A stretch of 64,000 nt of DNA, taken from Lactiplantibacillus brownii (GTDB lineage Bacteria; Bacillota; Bacilli; Lactobacillales; Lactobacillaceae). The stretch covers positions 806,001 through 870,000 of the forward strand of contig NZ_JAVCWF010000001.1 of the NCBI RefSeq assembly GCF_031085375.1, read 5' to 3'. The notes under the pieces were generated by a model that had not been told where the DNA came from, did not search any database, and saw only the letters and a list, made by a program, of their open reading frames with translations. Within the stretch, counting starts at the first letter, position 1, and every line of letters begins with the position of its first letter. Below are positions 25,924-34,986 of this stretch, piece by piece. The position numbers and the translations under genes are program-made.

Positions 25924-25976
25924 ATGCGGTGAAAATAGTTTGATTTTAAAAAATTGAATCAATCCTTCAAATTAAG

Positions 25977-26021
25977 TTTCTCAATGGTTACCGCTTATGG
26001 CGACTATTGAGAAATTTTTTT
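25977..26021 (+). terminator. Terminator of the aminotransferase-dehydrogenase operon
   Basis: TTTCTCAAT / ATTGAGAAA stem and a seven-base T run. Confidence 0.85.
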
Positions 26022-26411
26022 GTGACCAACCGCCAGAACTAGTGATACACGGGAGTTGTTAGCGAAAAACCGTCTTTTATATTGCATCAACTTGAACGAC
26101 TATGTAAAATTGACCCTGTCGTTCAGTAACTAAAATTGGGTTAAGGGAAGGCCAAATAGGTTCTGATTGCGATAATTAGGTTGATTAATCCCCTGAGTTG
26201 TTGCGTCAAGTTGAGAAGACAAACGATATTTGGGCAAATTTAAATGGCAATGATTGATTTTTTTGACTGCTAAAGACGAATATTGACGGGCGAAACAAGC
26301 AATTTTGTTCAACAATCACGAATAATTCACATTATTTTCGGTCAAATTAACCTAAAATGGTGGTGAGAATTACCACCATTTTAGTGAATACGGCCAATAT
26401 TGACTTGTTTT
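26022..26411. other. Non-coding spacer with a perfect 13-base hairpin
   Basis: No credible gene. The one strong feature is CTAAAATGGTGGT / ACCACCATTTTAG (26352-26384), a perfect stem with a 7-base loop and no T run after it, 28 bases before the ABC-operon promoter. It may be a regulator site or an RNA-stabilising hairpin. Confidence 0.5.
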
Positions 26412-26441
26412 TTGACAGATTTACTAATTATGTATTAAACT
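26412..26441 (+). promoter_or_regulatory. Promoter of the glutamine-type ABC operon
   Basis: TTGACA, an 18-base spacer, TAAACT, about 65 bases before the first ATG of glnQ. Confidence 0.5.
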
Positions 26442-26505
26442 ATTTAAATAGCATTAACGAAGAATAAGAATTTATTAACAAAAATCTTAATGCGATTAAA
26501 TAAAA

Positions 26506-27288
26506 ATGTCAGCAATTGAACTGGCAAAAGAAAGCGATGGTGACGCCATGTCAATGATCGAATTTCATAACGTGGAAAAGTATTACGGAGAATTCCACGC
26601 CCTTAAAAATATTAATTTAACGATTAACGAAGGCGAAAAGGTTGTTTTGATTGGACCGTCTGGTTCTGGTAAGAGTACCTTGATTCGAACGGTCAACGGT
26701 TTGGAACGCGTGCAAGCGGGGCAGTTATTAGTTAATGGGTTTGATTTAGCCGATAAAAAAACTGATATGAACAAAATTCGTAAAAATGTCGGCATGGTAT
26801 TCCAACACTTTAATTTATACGCTAATAAAACCGTTCTAGAAAACATCATGATTGCACCGCGGTTAGTTTTGAAGCGGCCGGAAGCTGAAAATAAAAAGTT
26901 AGCGATGGATTTATTGGATAGTGTTGGTTTAGCAGATAAAGCGGGGAGCTTACCAAGCCAACTTTCTGGGGGCCAATCACAACGTATCGCCATTGCACGT
27001 TCGCTAGCGATGAAGCCAAAATGTTTATTATTTGATGAACCAACCTCAGCGTTGGATCCAGAAATGATCGATGATGTTTTGAATGTGATGAAGAACGTCG
27101 CTGAAGATTCTAGTATGACAATGCTTGTGGTGACCCACGAAATGGGTTTTGCCAGAGAAGTTGCTGATCGCGTGATTTTCATGGCGGATGGCGAAATCTT
27201 GGAAGATGATCGCAAAGAGCAGTTCTTTGATGGCGAACCGACGAATGAACGGGCCCGTCAATTCTTAAGCAAAATTATCACACACTAG
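26506..27288 (+). CDS. glnQ: Amino-acid ABC transporter ATPase (GlnQ type)
   Basis: 260 residues from the first ATG; homologues usually start near 'MIEFHNVEKYYG', so an internal ATG at 26548 or 26554 is possible, and none of the starts has a strong ribosome site. Walker A 'GPSGSGKST', signature 'LSGGQSQRIAIARSLA', Walker B 'CLLFDEPTSALD' and the H-loop 'VVTHEMGFA' are complete. It energises polar amino-acid import, here with the binding protein and two permeases downstream. Confidence 0.9.
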   Translation: MSAIELAKESDGDAMSMIEFHNVEKYYGEFHALKNINLTINEGEKVVLIGPSGSGKSTLIRTVNGLERVQAGQLLVNGFDLADKKTDMNKIRKNVGMVFQHFNLYANKTVLENIMIAPRLVLKRPEAENKKLAMDLLDSVGLADKAGSLPSQLSGGQSQRIAIARSLAMKPKCLLFDEPTSALDPEMIDDVLNVMKNVAEDSSMTMLVVTHEMGFAREVADRVIFMADGEILEDDRKEQFFDGEPTNERARQFLSKIITH

Positions 27289-27309
27289 TCAGCGCGGGGA
27301 GGACCATTT

Positions 27310-28146
27310 ATGAAAAAGTTAACGCGATATCTCGGGGTCATTGGCATGCTAGGCCTGCTGACAGTGGTTTTGGCTGCTTGTGGCTCACGCAAGTCGCTCT
27401 CGCAACAAGACGTCTTGACGAACGACCGCGCCAGTAACACGATTACTTGGGGTGTTAAGGCCGATACCAAATTGTTCGGTTTGATGGATGTGAAAGACAA
27501 CACCATTAAAGGTTTTGATGCTGACATTGCGACAGCGATTACGAAAAAAATTCTCGGTAAAAATGGTAAGGCTAAATTCGTGCAGGTGACGAGTCAAACG
27601 CGGATTCCCTTATTAAAAAACGGTAATATTGATGCAATCATCGCCACCATGACGATTACGCCAGAACGTCAAAAACAAGTTGATTTTTCGGATTCCTATT
27701 TTGACGCTGGTCAATCCCTGTTAGTTAAAAAAGGTAGCGCCATCAAGTCCGTTAGCGATTTGAATAAAGCTGGGACTAAAGTCATCGGGGTAACTGGGGC
27801 GAACTCAGTGGCCAATATCAAGAAGTTTGCGCCGAAAGCTCAGGTTTTGGAGCTCTCTGATTATGCGCAGGCCATGACTGCTTTAAAATCTGGTCAAGGG
27901 GTCGCTTTAACGACCGATAACGGGATTTTATATGGGATGGCATCACAAAATCCTGGTTATGAAGTTGTTGGGGGTGCCTTTACCAAGGAACCTTACGGGA
28001 TTGCGATCAATAAAGGGCAAACGCCGTTCAAAAAACAAGTTAATCAAGCACTTAAAGAAATTGAAGCTGATGGTACCTATAACCGTATCTTGAAAAAGTG
28101 GTTCGGGAACGTCGCTGGCTTCGACTATAAGGAGGCGGCACGCTAA
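27310..28146 (+). CDS. Amino-acid ABC transporter substrate-binding lipoprotein
   Basis: 278 residues. A signal peptide with lipobox LAAC (Cys about 24) anchors the protein outside. The family-3 solute-binding fold is shown by 'GFDADIATAITKKIL' and 'IIATMTITPERQKQVDFSDSYFDAGQSLLV', typical of glutamine/glutamate-binding proteins. GGGGAGG precedes the ATG. Its stop overlaps the start of the first permease. Confidence 0.9.
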   Translation: MKKLTRYLGVIGMLGLLTVVLAACGSRKSLSQQDVLTNDRASNTITWGVKADTKLFGLMDVKDNTIKGFDADIATAITKKILGKNGKAKFVQVTSQTRIPLLKNGNIDAIIATMTITPERQKQVDFSDSYFDAGQSLLVKKGSAIKSVSDLNKAGTKVIGVTGANSVANIKKFAPKAQVLELSDYAQAMTALKSGQGVALTTDNGILYGMASQNPGYEVVGGAFTKEPYGIAINKGQTPFKKQVNQALKEIEADGTYNRILKKWFGNVAGFDYKEAAR

Positions 28147-28784
28147 TGTGGTATATCCTTACGCACTACTGGTCCGAGTTGATTCAGGGACTCGGGTACA
28201 CTTTACTATCTAGTCTCATTGCACTGTTTTTTAGTACCATTATTGGCACGATGTTTGCGATTTTTGAAGTACTTCCTAATCGCGCCATGCGGATTATTGG
28301 TCGAATCTATATTGAACTATTCCGAAATATTCCGTTGTTAGTCATTGCGATGTTCTTCTATGTCATCATCCCAATGTATGTCGCTAAAATCGACGGTTTC
28401 ACTGCCGGCACGATTGGCCTAACGATTTACACGTCCTCATTTATCGCGGAAACGGTTCGTGCGGGGATTCAATCGGTCGACGGTGGGCAAATGGAAGGTG
28501 CCCGTTCAAACGGCTTAACTTATTGGCAAGCGATGCGTTACATCGTTTTACCACAAGCTTTTAAAATTGTGATTCCGCCATTAGGCAACCAATTTATCAA
28601 CTTGGTGAAAAACTCCTCTGTCCTCGCATTCGTGGCGGGCTTTGATTTGATGTACCAAGGAAATTCGATTGCGTCTTTATCACTGGACACGATTAATAGC
28701 TATATGGTCGTCGGGGTCTTCTACTTGATTATCACGTTGCCATTGAGTTATTACATGCGGCACTTAGAAAAACGGCTAGCGTAA
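28146..28784 (+). CDS. Amino-acid ABC transporter permease 1
   Basis: 212 residues, about five membrane helices. 'EGARSNGLTYWQAMRYIVLPQA' is the EAA loop that contacts the ATPase. It belongs to the HisM/GlnP permease type and overlaps the preceding gene by one base. It is likely a heterodimer with the next permease. Confidence 0.9.
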   Translation: MWYILTHYWSELIQGLGYTLLSSLIALFFSTIIGTMFAIFEVLPNRAMRIIGRIYIELFRNIPLLVIAMFFYVIIPMYVAKIDGFTAGTIGLTIYTSSFIAETVRAGIQSVDGGQMEGARSNGLTYWQAMRYIVLPQAFKIVIPPLGNQFINLVKNSSVLAFVAGFDLMYQGNSIASLSLDTINSYMVVGVFYLIITLPLSYYMRHLEKRLA

Positions 28785-28799
28785 AGGAGGCGGCTAAAG

Positions 28800-29453
28800 A
28801 TGCAAAATTTTATTGATGCTTATTCTTGGGTAAATATTCGCTTCTTACTCGATGGCCTCTGGGTGACCGTGGAAGTGTCAGTGATCTCGATCATTGCGAG
28901 TTTCATCATTGGGTCGATTTTAGGTGTGTTACGGTATGTCAAAATTAAATATTTATCCGCGGTCGTTGGTTTCATCGTGGATATTGTCCGCAACTTACCC
29001 CTGATTTTGATCATTTTCTTCACTTACTTTGGCTTACCCCATCTCGGATTCAAACCAGGAATCTTGTTTGCAGCCATGTTAGCGATGACGATTTTTGAAT
29101 CAGCAATGTTGGCTGAAATCGTTCGGTCCGGGATCTTGGCTGTTGATTATGGTCAAATGGAAGGTGCCCGCGCCAACGGGATGACTTATGTGCAAGCACT
29201 CTGGCATATTGTTTTCCCCCAAGCGATTAAAAAGACGATCCCAACGATTGTGAGTCAATTTATTTCACTAATCAAGGATACGTCACTGGCAACGATTATC
29301 GTATTGCCAGAATTATTGAACCACGCGCAAATTATTTACGGGCAAAACTCCGCGTTCATCATTCCGATGTTCTTGATGGTTGCGTTCATGTACTTCGTGA
29401 TCTGTTACGCGCTGTCTGTGTTGTCACGGATTTTAGATAAAAAGTTAGCTTAA
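28800..29453 (+). CDS. Amino-acid ABC transporter permease 2
   Basis: 217 residues with the EAA loop 'EGARANGMTYVQALWHIVFPQA' and about five helices. A strong AAAGGAGG ribosome site is present. It is the last gene of the operon, before a strong terminator. Confidence 0.9.
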   Translation: MQNFIDAYSWVNIRFLLDGLWVTVEVSVISIIASFIIGSILGVLRYVKIKYLSAVVGFIVDIVRNLPLILIIFFTYFGLPHLGFKPGILFAAMLAMTIFESAMLAEIVRSGILAVDYGQMEGARANGMTYVQALWHIVFPQAIKKTIPTIVSQFISLIKDTSLATIIVLPELLNHAQIIYGQNSAFIIPMFLMVAFMYFVICYALSVLSRILDKKLA

Positions 29454-29470
29454 AAGAGCCGTAAGGTTAA

Positions 29471-29516
29471 AAAAGTACCGTCCTGATTGTTTGTTGATCA
29501 GGACGGTACTTTTTTT
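29471..29516 (+). terminator. Terminator of the ABC operon
   Basis: AAAAGTACCGTCCTGAT with its complement and a seven-base T run; lies between convergent operons. Confidence 0.92.
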
Positions 29517-29517
29517 G

Positions 29518-30249
29518 CTATAACGTGAGTAATTCCGCTTGTTGGTCAGGCTGAGCGGTCAATTCAGTGGCAGTGAGATCTGCTTGGATTTGATGGTCCG
29601 CGTTGAAGATGACAAATCGCGGTGCGACGGCTTGGACCTGTTTGAAATTATGACTAGCCATGATAATGGTTTTACCAGCTGCTTGTAACGTTTGCAGTAA
29701 GGTTAACATTTGTTGTTGTGCCGCGATGGTTAGCCCATTCAGTGGTTCATCTAATAGTAAGACTCTGGGATTCAATGCGAGGACGCTCGCTAAGGCAACG
29801 CGCTTTTTTTCGCCACCAGATAACTGATAGGGCACGCGATCACGGAGGTCCGAGCTGTGTGTTAAGGCCAAACAATCCGTGACACGTTGGGCAACTTCAG
29901 CTTCAGATAGTCCAAGTTGACGCGGGCCAAAGGCAATTTCATCCGCGACGGAAGTATTGAACAGTTGCACGTCCGTATTTTGAAAGACTAAGCCAATCTG
30001 TTGGTGAAGTCGTTGCCGGTCTTGGGGGTCTGCCAAGTAATCGGTAGTGATGACCTGACCATCAAACGTGTAAGTTCCTTGGGTGGCAGGTTCGAGCCCA
30101 CTCAAAATGCGTAACAGGGTCGATTTACCGGAACCATTCGGCCCCATTAGACAGATGAATTCACCCGCATTGAGTTGTAAGTTGAGCTGGTCTAGGCCAC
30201 AAGTATTGGGATAGTCGTAACTAAGATCAGTAAGTTCAATTAATGCCAT
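29518..30249 (-). CDS. larO: Nickel-type ECF transporter ATPase (LarO)
   Basis: 243 residues. Walker A is 'GPNGSGKSTL', signature 'LSGGEKKRVALASVLA' and Walker B 'VLLLDEPLNG', with the 'QNTDVQLF' Q-loop of CbiO/NikO ATPases. It is last in the four-gene unit larR-larMN-larQ-larO facing the lactate-racemase operon. The transporter supplies nickel for the LarA pincer cofactor. It overlaps larQ by 14 bases. Confidence 0.92.
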   Translation of the reverse strand: MALIELTDLSYDYPNTCGLDQLNLQLNAGEFICLMGPNGSGKSTLLRILSGLEPATQGTYTFDGQVITTDYLADPQDRQRLHQQIGLVFQNTDVQLFNTSVADEIAFGPRQLGLSEAEVAQRVTDCLALTHSSDLRDRVPYQLSGGEKKRVALASVLALNPRVLLLDEPLNGLTIAAQQQMLTLLQTLQAAGKTIIMASHNFKQVQAVAPRFVIFNADHQIQADLTATELTAQPDQQAELLTL

Positions 30250-31066
30250 AGATTCCTCCGAAAATAAAAACGATAACTAGGACTAAGTAGGGAGTCAGGG
30301 TCAAATAGTCATGCCAACGCGTCGTTGTGGTCGGTTGATTAACATATTGACCGTTGAATCCGCGGGCTTCCATTGCGGCATACAGTTCTAGCGCATAGGC
30401 GTGGCTTTTTAAAAATAAATTGCCGAAGAGCGTCCCGATCAATTGGTAGGGATGCTTGGCTGGCGCGACGAGTCGCATGTCTAGCGCCATCATGGTTTGT
30501 AGTAAATAGTGACCTAACATGCGCAAATAAGTGATTGCTACGGCCAATGTCATGATAAATAAATTTGGGCAATGCAGCGCTTTTAAGCCAGACAAAAGCG
30601 CCTGAAAGGTCGTCGTTAAACGATAATATTGCGTGCTGGCCAAGATCAAGCCGGTCTTACAGACAAATAGTAAGACTGTTGCGGGGCCAACGAGCCAATA
30701 ACTCGGCAAAACGACGAGTAGGGCGATCCCAGTGCTTAACAACCAACTCCGAGTGAAACGTCGCAACTGTGACGGGGTCAAGACGAGTAAATGGCCGGCT
30801 AATAACAAACCTAGCACCCAAAGCCAGGCCGTATTGTTGGTTAAGGCAATCAATAAAACTAAGATGCCCAAGCGAATCAAGCTAGTAGCGGGACTAAGCT
30901 GCCAGCGGGTGGCCTTAACGGCTGGTAACGGCTGAGCTAAACGACTTAACAATTGGGTCAGATGTTGCTGGTTATGTGCTAAAAAGTTATGTCGTTGTGG
31001 CTGACTGGTGAGGTGGTTGGGTTGTTGCAGCCAATTAGGCAAGCTATTTGGTTGTTTGACTGTCAT
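30236..31066 (-). CDS. larQ: Nickel-type ECF transmembrane protein (LarQ)
   Basis: 276 residues, CbiQ/NikQ type, with several helices and the C-terminal coupling motif region 'MALDMRLVAPAKHPYQLIGTLF' followed by 'EARGFNG' (the second Ala-Arg-Gly motif of EcfT proteins). It joins the ATPase LarO to LarMN. It overlaps larMN by 23 bases. Confidence 0.9.
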   Translation of the reverse strand: MTVKQPNSLPNWLQQPNHLTSQPQRHNFLAHNQQHLTQLLSRLAQPLPAVKATRWQLSPATSLIRLGILVLLIALTNNTAWLWVLGLLLAGHLLVLTPSQLRRFTRSWLLSTGIALLVVLPSYWLVGPATVLLFVCKTGLILASTQYYRLTTTFQALLSGLKALHCPNLFIMTLAVAITYLRMLGHYLLQTMMALDMRLVAPAKHPYQLIGTLFGNLFLKSHAYALELYAAMEARGFNGQYVNQPTTTTRWHDYLTLTPYLVLVIVFIFGGIYGIN

Positions 31067-32027
31067 GTTGTAACCCCCGCATTAATAGCAAGAAAATCAG
31101 AATTGCAGTAATCGCCGATAAAATGTATCCCAAGCTGATCGGTAGATGACCAATTGTATAGTCTTGGAACAACGCTTTAAAATGCAAGCCTTGGGCCATT
31201 CCTTGCGGCACTTGTTGGCCTAAGTGTTGCTGAGCCAAACGAGCCTTTAATTCAGTTGCGGACCATTCGCCCCAGGCGGTGTTGCTAGCGAGTAAGCCGA
31301 GTGGGGACAGGATTACTAAGCCACCTAGAAGATACAGCCAGGGACGCCGTGATTGGGGCGCAGCGGCTTGATAGAGATTAGTCGGTGCGACTTTTTGAAT
31401 AAACTGGTACACGAGAACGGTGAAAATAGCTTCTACCCAACCGGCGACGAGTAAGTGCGCGGCGAGCATGGCTGGTACGGTTACAGTTAACCCATACGGG
31501 CAATATAGTGGTGCGCCACTAGCGGTATGCGCCAGCAAGGGTTGTAGGCCCAGCTCGATTCCGGCGACTAAAGCTGCCACATTGATGCCGACATAAGCGC
31601 CGACAAATAAACCAATTTTGGGATGATGTAATTTTTCGCCCAAGCGATAACAAGCGTAGCCGACCATCGGCATGATGACGGCCATGTTGAAGGCATTAGC
31701 GCCAAAGGCCAGGATGCCGCCATCACCGAACAAGAGTGCTTGCAGGAGTAAGGTGACGGTTAACGCGAGTACCGCTGCCCACGGCCCAATCAGGACCGCC
31801 AGTAGCGCGCCACCGACGGCATGAGCAGTCGTGCCACCAGGAATTGGTAAGTTAAACATCATGATTAAGAAAGCTAATGATGCTGCGATACCTAGCATCG
31901 GTAAGGTTTCACGTTTTTGTTTGATCTGTGCTTTCACTTTGATGACGGCAACGGTCCAAACGGGCGCCACTGCTAACACTAAAGTGCCGCAAGTGGCAGG
32001 ACTTAAATAATTATCCGGGATATGCAC
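31044..32027 (-). CDS. larMN: Nickel-type ECF substrate component, CbiM-CbiN fusion (LarMN)
   Basis: 327 residues. 'MHIPDNYLSPATC' at the N-terminus is the CbiM/NikM metal-binding start (Met1-His2). A CbiM membrane domain is followed by an NikN-like C-terminal part with a periplasm-side domain and a final helix ('LGYILSAITAILIFLLLM'), so M and N are fused. This fusion is described for lactobacillar LarMN. It follows larR by 15 bases. Confidence 0.92.
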   Translation of the reverse strand: MHIPDNYLSPATCGTLVLAVAPVWTVAVIKVKAQIKQKRETLPMLGIAASLAFLIMMFNLPIPGGTTAHAVGGALLAVLIGPWAAVLALTVTLLLQALLFGDGGILAFGANAFNMAVIMPMVGYACYRLGEKLHHPKIGLFVGAYVGINVAALVAGIELGLQPLLAHTASGAPLYCPYGLTVTVPAMLAAHLLVAGWVEAIFTVLVYQFIQKVAPTNLYQAAAPQSRRPWLYLLGGLVILSPLGLLASNTAWGEWSATELKARLAQQHLGQQVPQGMAQGLHFKALFQDYTIGHLPISLGYILSAITAILIFLLLMRGLQHDSQTTK

Positions 32028-32042
32028 GGATGAGCACCTCTT

Positions 32043-32708
32043 CTAATTTGCGATTTGATCTAAGAGGTAACTGAGGTCTTGAATAATAAATTTGTGATTT
32101 TTTACTTGTAAGACACCATCGGCCCGCAGTTCGGATAACATGCGATTTACGCTGCTTCTGGAGCTAATGCCACAAAAACCAGCGATATCATCGTTGGTGA
32201 CGACGAAATCAATTAATAAGCCATCTTTGGTTTTTCGACCGAATAGATCAACGAGACTATAAATGAATGCACAAATGGCACCCTTTTTCCCGTTCATGAC
32301 CATGCGTTGCAGCCGAGAAATATTTTCAGACAACTTTTTTCGATAATAGTTTTTGACATAATTTTGCAATTCGTCGGTACTGTTGACATATTTCCAAAAA
32401 TCTACGCGGTTGATCTGATAAAAAGTGGCATAGTCAGATTCAATCCGCACGTTAAACGGTTGATCCGTCGAACGGGAAACTTCATCACGCAGCAAGGAAA
32501 TCACATCCGGCTTCGCAATATAGGATAAATTAAACTCGCGACCATCTTGCAAAATAATACTATTTTTAATCACGCCGTCTTTTAAAACATAAGTATAATG
32601 TTCAGCTAAACCGTGATAGGTCAAGTAAGTATGGCGTTTTTTTCGAATCGTCGGGACATGGTGGACTTCCAAATAACTCAATAAATATTCAATATCAGTT
32701 AAAACCAT
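32043..32708 (-). CDS. larR: Crp/Fnr-family regulator of lactate racemisation (LarR)
   Basis: 221 residues: N-terminal cyclic-nucleotide-like beta barrel (about 15-115), dimer helix, and C-terminal winged helix ('TNDDIAGFCGISSRSSVNRMLSELRADGVL'). No Fnr iron-sulfur cysteine cluster is seen. LarR in L. plantarum activates the lar operons according to L-/D-lactate balance. It is first of the minus-strand operon and divergent from larA. Confidence 0.9.
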   Translation of the reverse strand: MVLTDIEYLLSYLEVHHVPTIRKKRHTYLTYHGLAEHYTYVLKDGVIKNSIILQDGREFNLSYIAKPDVISLLRDEVSRSTDQPFNVRIESDYATFYQINRVDFWKYVNSTDELQNYVKNYYRKKLSENISRLQRMVMNGKKGAICAFIYSLVDLFGRKTKDGLLIDFVVTNDDIAGFCGISSRSSVNRMLSELRADGVLQVKNHKFIIQDLSYLLDQIAN

Positions 32709-32870
32709 CTCAGAGTCAGTTCTTTCATTAGTAGGTTTGACTGTTAATGACGAAGCTTACTCGCATTGTCAGTCACGGGCCAAAACTACTTTAGCAAATC
32801 ATATGATTACTTTGTAATTATAGCTACCGCATTTAAAGTATACATTTGTTAATCCTTTTTGAAAACTTTA

Positions 32871-32885
32871 AATGTAACAGACATT
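32871..32885. promoter_or_regulatory. Candidate LarR operator
   Basis: AATGT-N5-ACATT inverted repeat in the larR-larA intergenic region, about 70 bases before larA and inside its likely promoter (TTGAAA at 32859 and an AT-rich -10 near 32885). A Crp/Fnr dimer would fit the symmetry. I could not match it to the published Lar box from memory. Confidence 0.45.
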
Positions 32886-32954
32886 AAATAAAAGGACGTG
32901 TATAACAATTGTCATGCGCAAAAATTTTATTTTTGAAAGAGGATGCCCAGAAAC

Positions 32955-34229
32955 ATGGTTAAAATTAATTTACCATATGACAAAAAAACCATCACGGTTG
33001 AAATACCTGATGAAAACTTCGCCGGTAAGCTAGTCTCAGAAGCTGCAACATATCATAACAACTTATCCGAAGCGGAAACGGTGGAAAAGTCTTTAGACAA
33101 CCCCATCGGTTCTGACTCATTAGAAACCCTTGCAAAAGGGAAAAAGAATATCGTCATTATTAGTTCTGACCATACGCGTCCCGTACCTTCACACATTATG
33201 ACGCCCATCTTATTACGGCGGTTACGTTCGGTTGCGCCGGATGCCCGGATTCGAATTTTAGTGGCGACTGGTTTTCACCGACCATCGACCCATGAAGAAT
33301 TAGTTAACAAATATGGTGAAGAAATCGTTGCTAACGAAGAAATCGTCATGCATGTGTCTACGGATGATGACGCAATGGTTAAAATCGGCCAATTGCCTTC
33401 CGGTGGGGACTGCATTATTAATAAAGTTGCTGCTGAAGCGGATTTATTGATTTCAGAAGGTTTCATCGAATCGCACTTCTTCGCTGGTTTCTCTGGTGGT
33501 CGGAAATCTGTTTTACCTGGGGTTGCCTCATACAAAACGATTATGGCGAACCATTCTGGTGAATTTATTAATTCTCCCAAGGCTCGGACAGGAAACTTAA
33601 TGCATAATCCGATTCATAAAGATATGGTTTATGCGGCTCGGACTGCAAAATTAGCCTTTATTTTAAATGTCGTCTTAGACGAAGATAAAAAGATTATTGG
33701 GTCATTTGCGGGTGATATGGAAGCTGCCCATAAAGTGGGTTGTGACTTTGTCAAAGAACTATCCAGTGTCCCTGGGATTGATTGTGATATCGCTATTTCA
33801 ACGAATGGTGGCTATCCACTTGATCAAAATATTTATCAAGCCGTTAAAGGGATGACTGCTGCGGAAGCGACCAATAAAGAAGGCGGCACAATCGTCATGG
33901 TTGCTGGAGCACGTGATGGTCACGGTGGTGAAGGCTTCTATCACAATTTAGCCGATGTGGACGATCCCAAGGACTTTTTAGACCAAGCGATTAACACGCC
34001 ACGGTTGAAGACGATTCCTGATCAATGGACGGCACAAATCTTTGCGCGGATCTTGGTTCATCATCACGTGATCTTTGTCTCAGATTTAGTTGATCCAGAG
34101 TTGATTACGGGGATGCACATGGAATTAGCGACTTCAATTGACCAAGCCATGGCGAAAGCTTATGCGCGGGAAGGTCAAGCTGCCAAAGTCACTGTGGTCC
34201 CTGATGGGCTAGGAGTTATCGTTAAATAA
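32955..34229 (+). CDS. larA: Lactate racemase (LarA)
   Basis: 424 residues from [10 protein letters not shown]; the upstream ATG at 32943 sits directly on its ribosome site and would add four residues. With this start Lys184 lies in 'GGRKSVLPG', the covalent attachment of the nickel pincer cofactor, and His108, His174 and His200 and Arg75 fall at their described positions. The enzyme interconverts D- and L-lactate in the cytoplasm, providing D-lactate for cell-wall precursors. GAGG precedes the start. It overlaps larB by one base. Confidence 0.97.
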   Translation: MVKINLPYDKKTITVEIPDENFAGKLVSEAATYHNNLSEAETVEKSLDNPIGSDSLETLAKGKKNIVIISSDHTRPVPSHIMTPILLRRLRSVAPDARIRILVATGFHRPSTHEELVNKYGEEIVANEEIVMHVSTDDDAMVKIGQLPSGGDCIINKVAAEADLLISEGFIESHFFAGFSGGRKSVLPGVASYKTIMANHSGEFINSPKARTGNLMHNPIHKDMVYAARTAKLAFILNVVLDEDKKIIGSFAGDMEAAHKVGCDFVKELSSVPGIDCDIAISTNGGYPLDQNIYQAVKGMTAAEATNKEGGTIVMVAGARDGHGGEGFYHNLADVDDPKDFLDQAINTPRLKTIPDQWTAQIFARILVHHHVIFVSDLVDPELITGMHMELATSIDQAMAKAYAREGQAAKVTVVPDGLGVIVK

Positions 34230-34969
34230 TGAAAACAACACTGGAAATTTTACAAGCGGTCGCCGCTGGTCAGATCAGTCCAACACTGGCGACGAAACAA
34301 TTAGCGGGGACGCAAGTTGCTGATCTCGGCTTTGCAACTGTCGACTTGGATCGTCAGCGCCGCAATGGTTTTCCGGAAGTGGTTTATGGCGCAGGCAAGA
34401 CTGCCGCTCAGATTACCGGAATCATTCAAGCCATGACGTCACAAACGGCACCGATCTTAACCACTAGGCTGACTGCTGAAAAATTTGCAGTGATCAAACC
34501 TGAATTACCTCAAGCAGTCTATTATGAGGCGGCGCAATGTATGACGGTCGGGGCGCTACCAACGCCTAAAACTGACGATTACATTGCCATTGTCACGGCG
34601 GGAACATCGGATATGCCGATTGCCGAAGAAGCGGCCATTACAGCTGAAACGTTTGGTAACCATGTTGAACGCGTCTATGATGTCGGGGTTGCTGGCATTC
34701 AGCGGTTATTTGCCAAGTTGGCTGTCATTCGGCAGGCCAAAGTCGTGATTGTGATTGCTGGTATGGAAGGGGCTCTAGCGAGTGTCGTTGGCGGCCTGAT
34801 CGATAAACCATTGATTGCGGTTCCGACAAGTATCGGTTACGGGACGAACTTTCAAGGCATGACCGCGTTGCTGACGATGCTGAATAGTTGTGCGTCAGGC
34901 ATTACCGTTGTGAATATTGATAATGGTTTTGGCGCAGCGTACTCTGCCAGCATGATCAATCAATTGTAG
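34229..34969 (+). CDS. larB: Pincer-cofactor biosynthesis carboxylase/hydrolase (LarB)
   Basis: 246 residues, AIR-carboxylase-like fold ('[30 protein letters not shown]' and '[39 protein letters not shown]'). LarB carboxylates nicotinic acid adenine dinucleotide and cleaves it, the first step to the nickel-pincer nucleotide. It is translationally coupled to larA. Confidence 0.95.
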   Translation: MKTTLEILQAVAAGQISPTLATKQLAGTQVADLGFATVDLDRQRRNGFPEVVYGAGKTAAQITGIIQAMTSQTAPILTTRLTAEKFAVIKPELPQAVYYEAAQCMTVGALPTPKTDDYIAIVTAGTSDMPIAEEAAITAETFGNHVERVYDVGVAGIQRLFAKLAVIRQAKVVIVIAGMEGALASVVGGLIDKPLIAVPTSIGYGTNFQGMTALLTMLNSCASGITVVNIDNGFGAAYSASMINQL

Positions 34970-34986
34970 AGGAGAAAAATTCAGAA

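Noticed and set aside
26130..26315. 61-codon minus-strand ORF in the gap before glnQ
   Set aside because: No ribosome site, no recognisable protein features, AT-rich spacer.
26583..27215. 210-codon minus-strand ORF opposite glnQ
   Set aside because: Antisense shadow of a complete ABC ATPase gene; no ribosome site.
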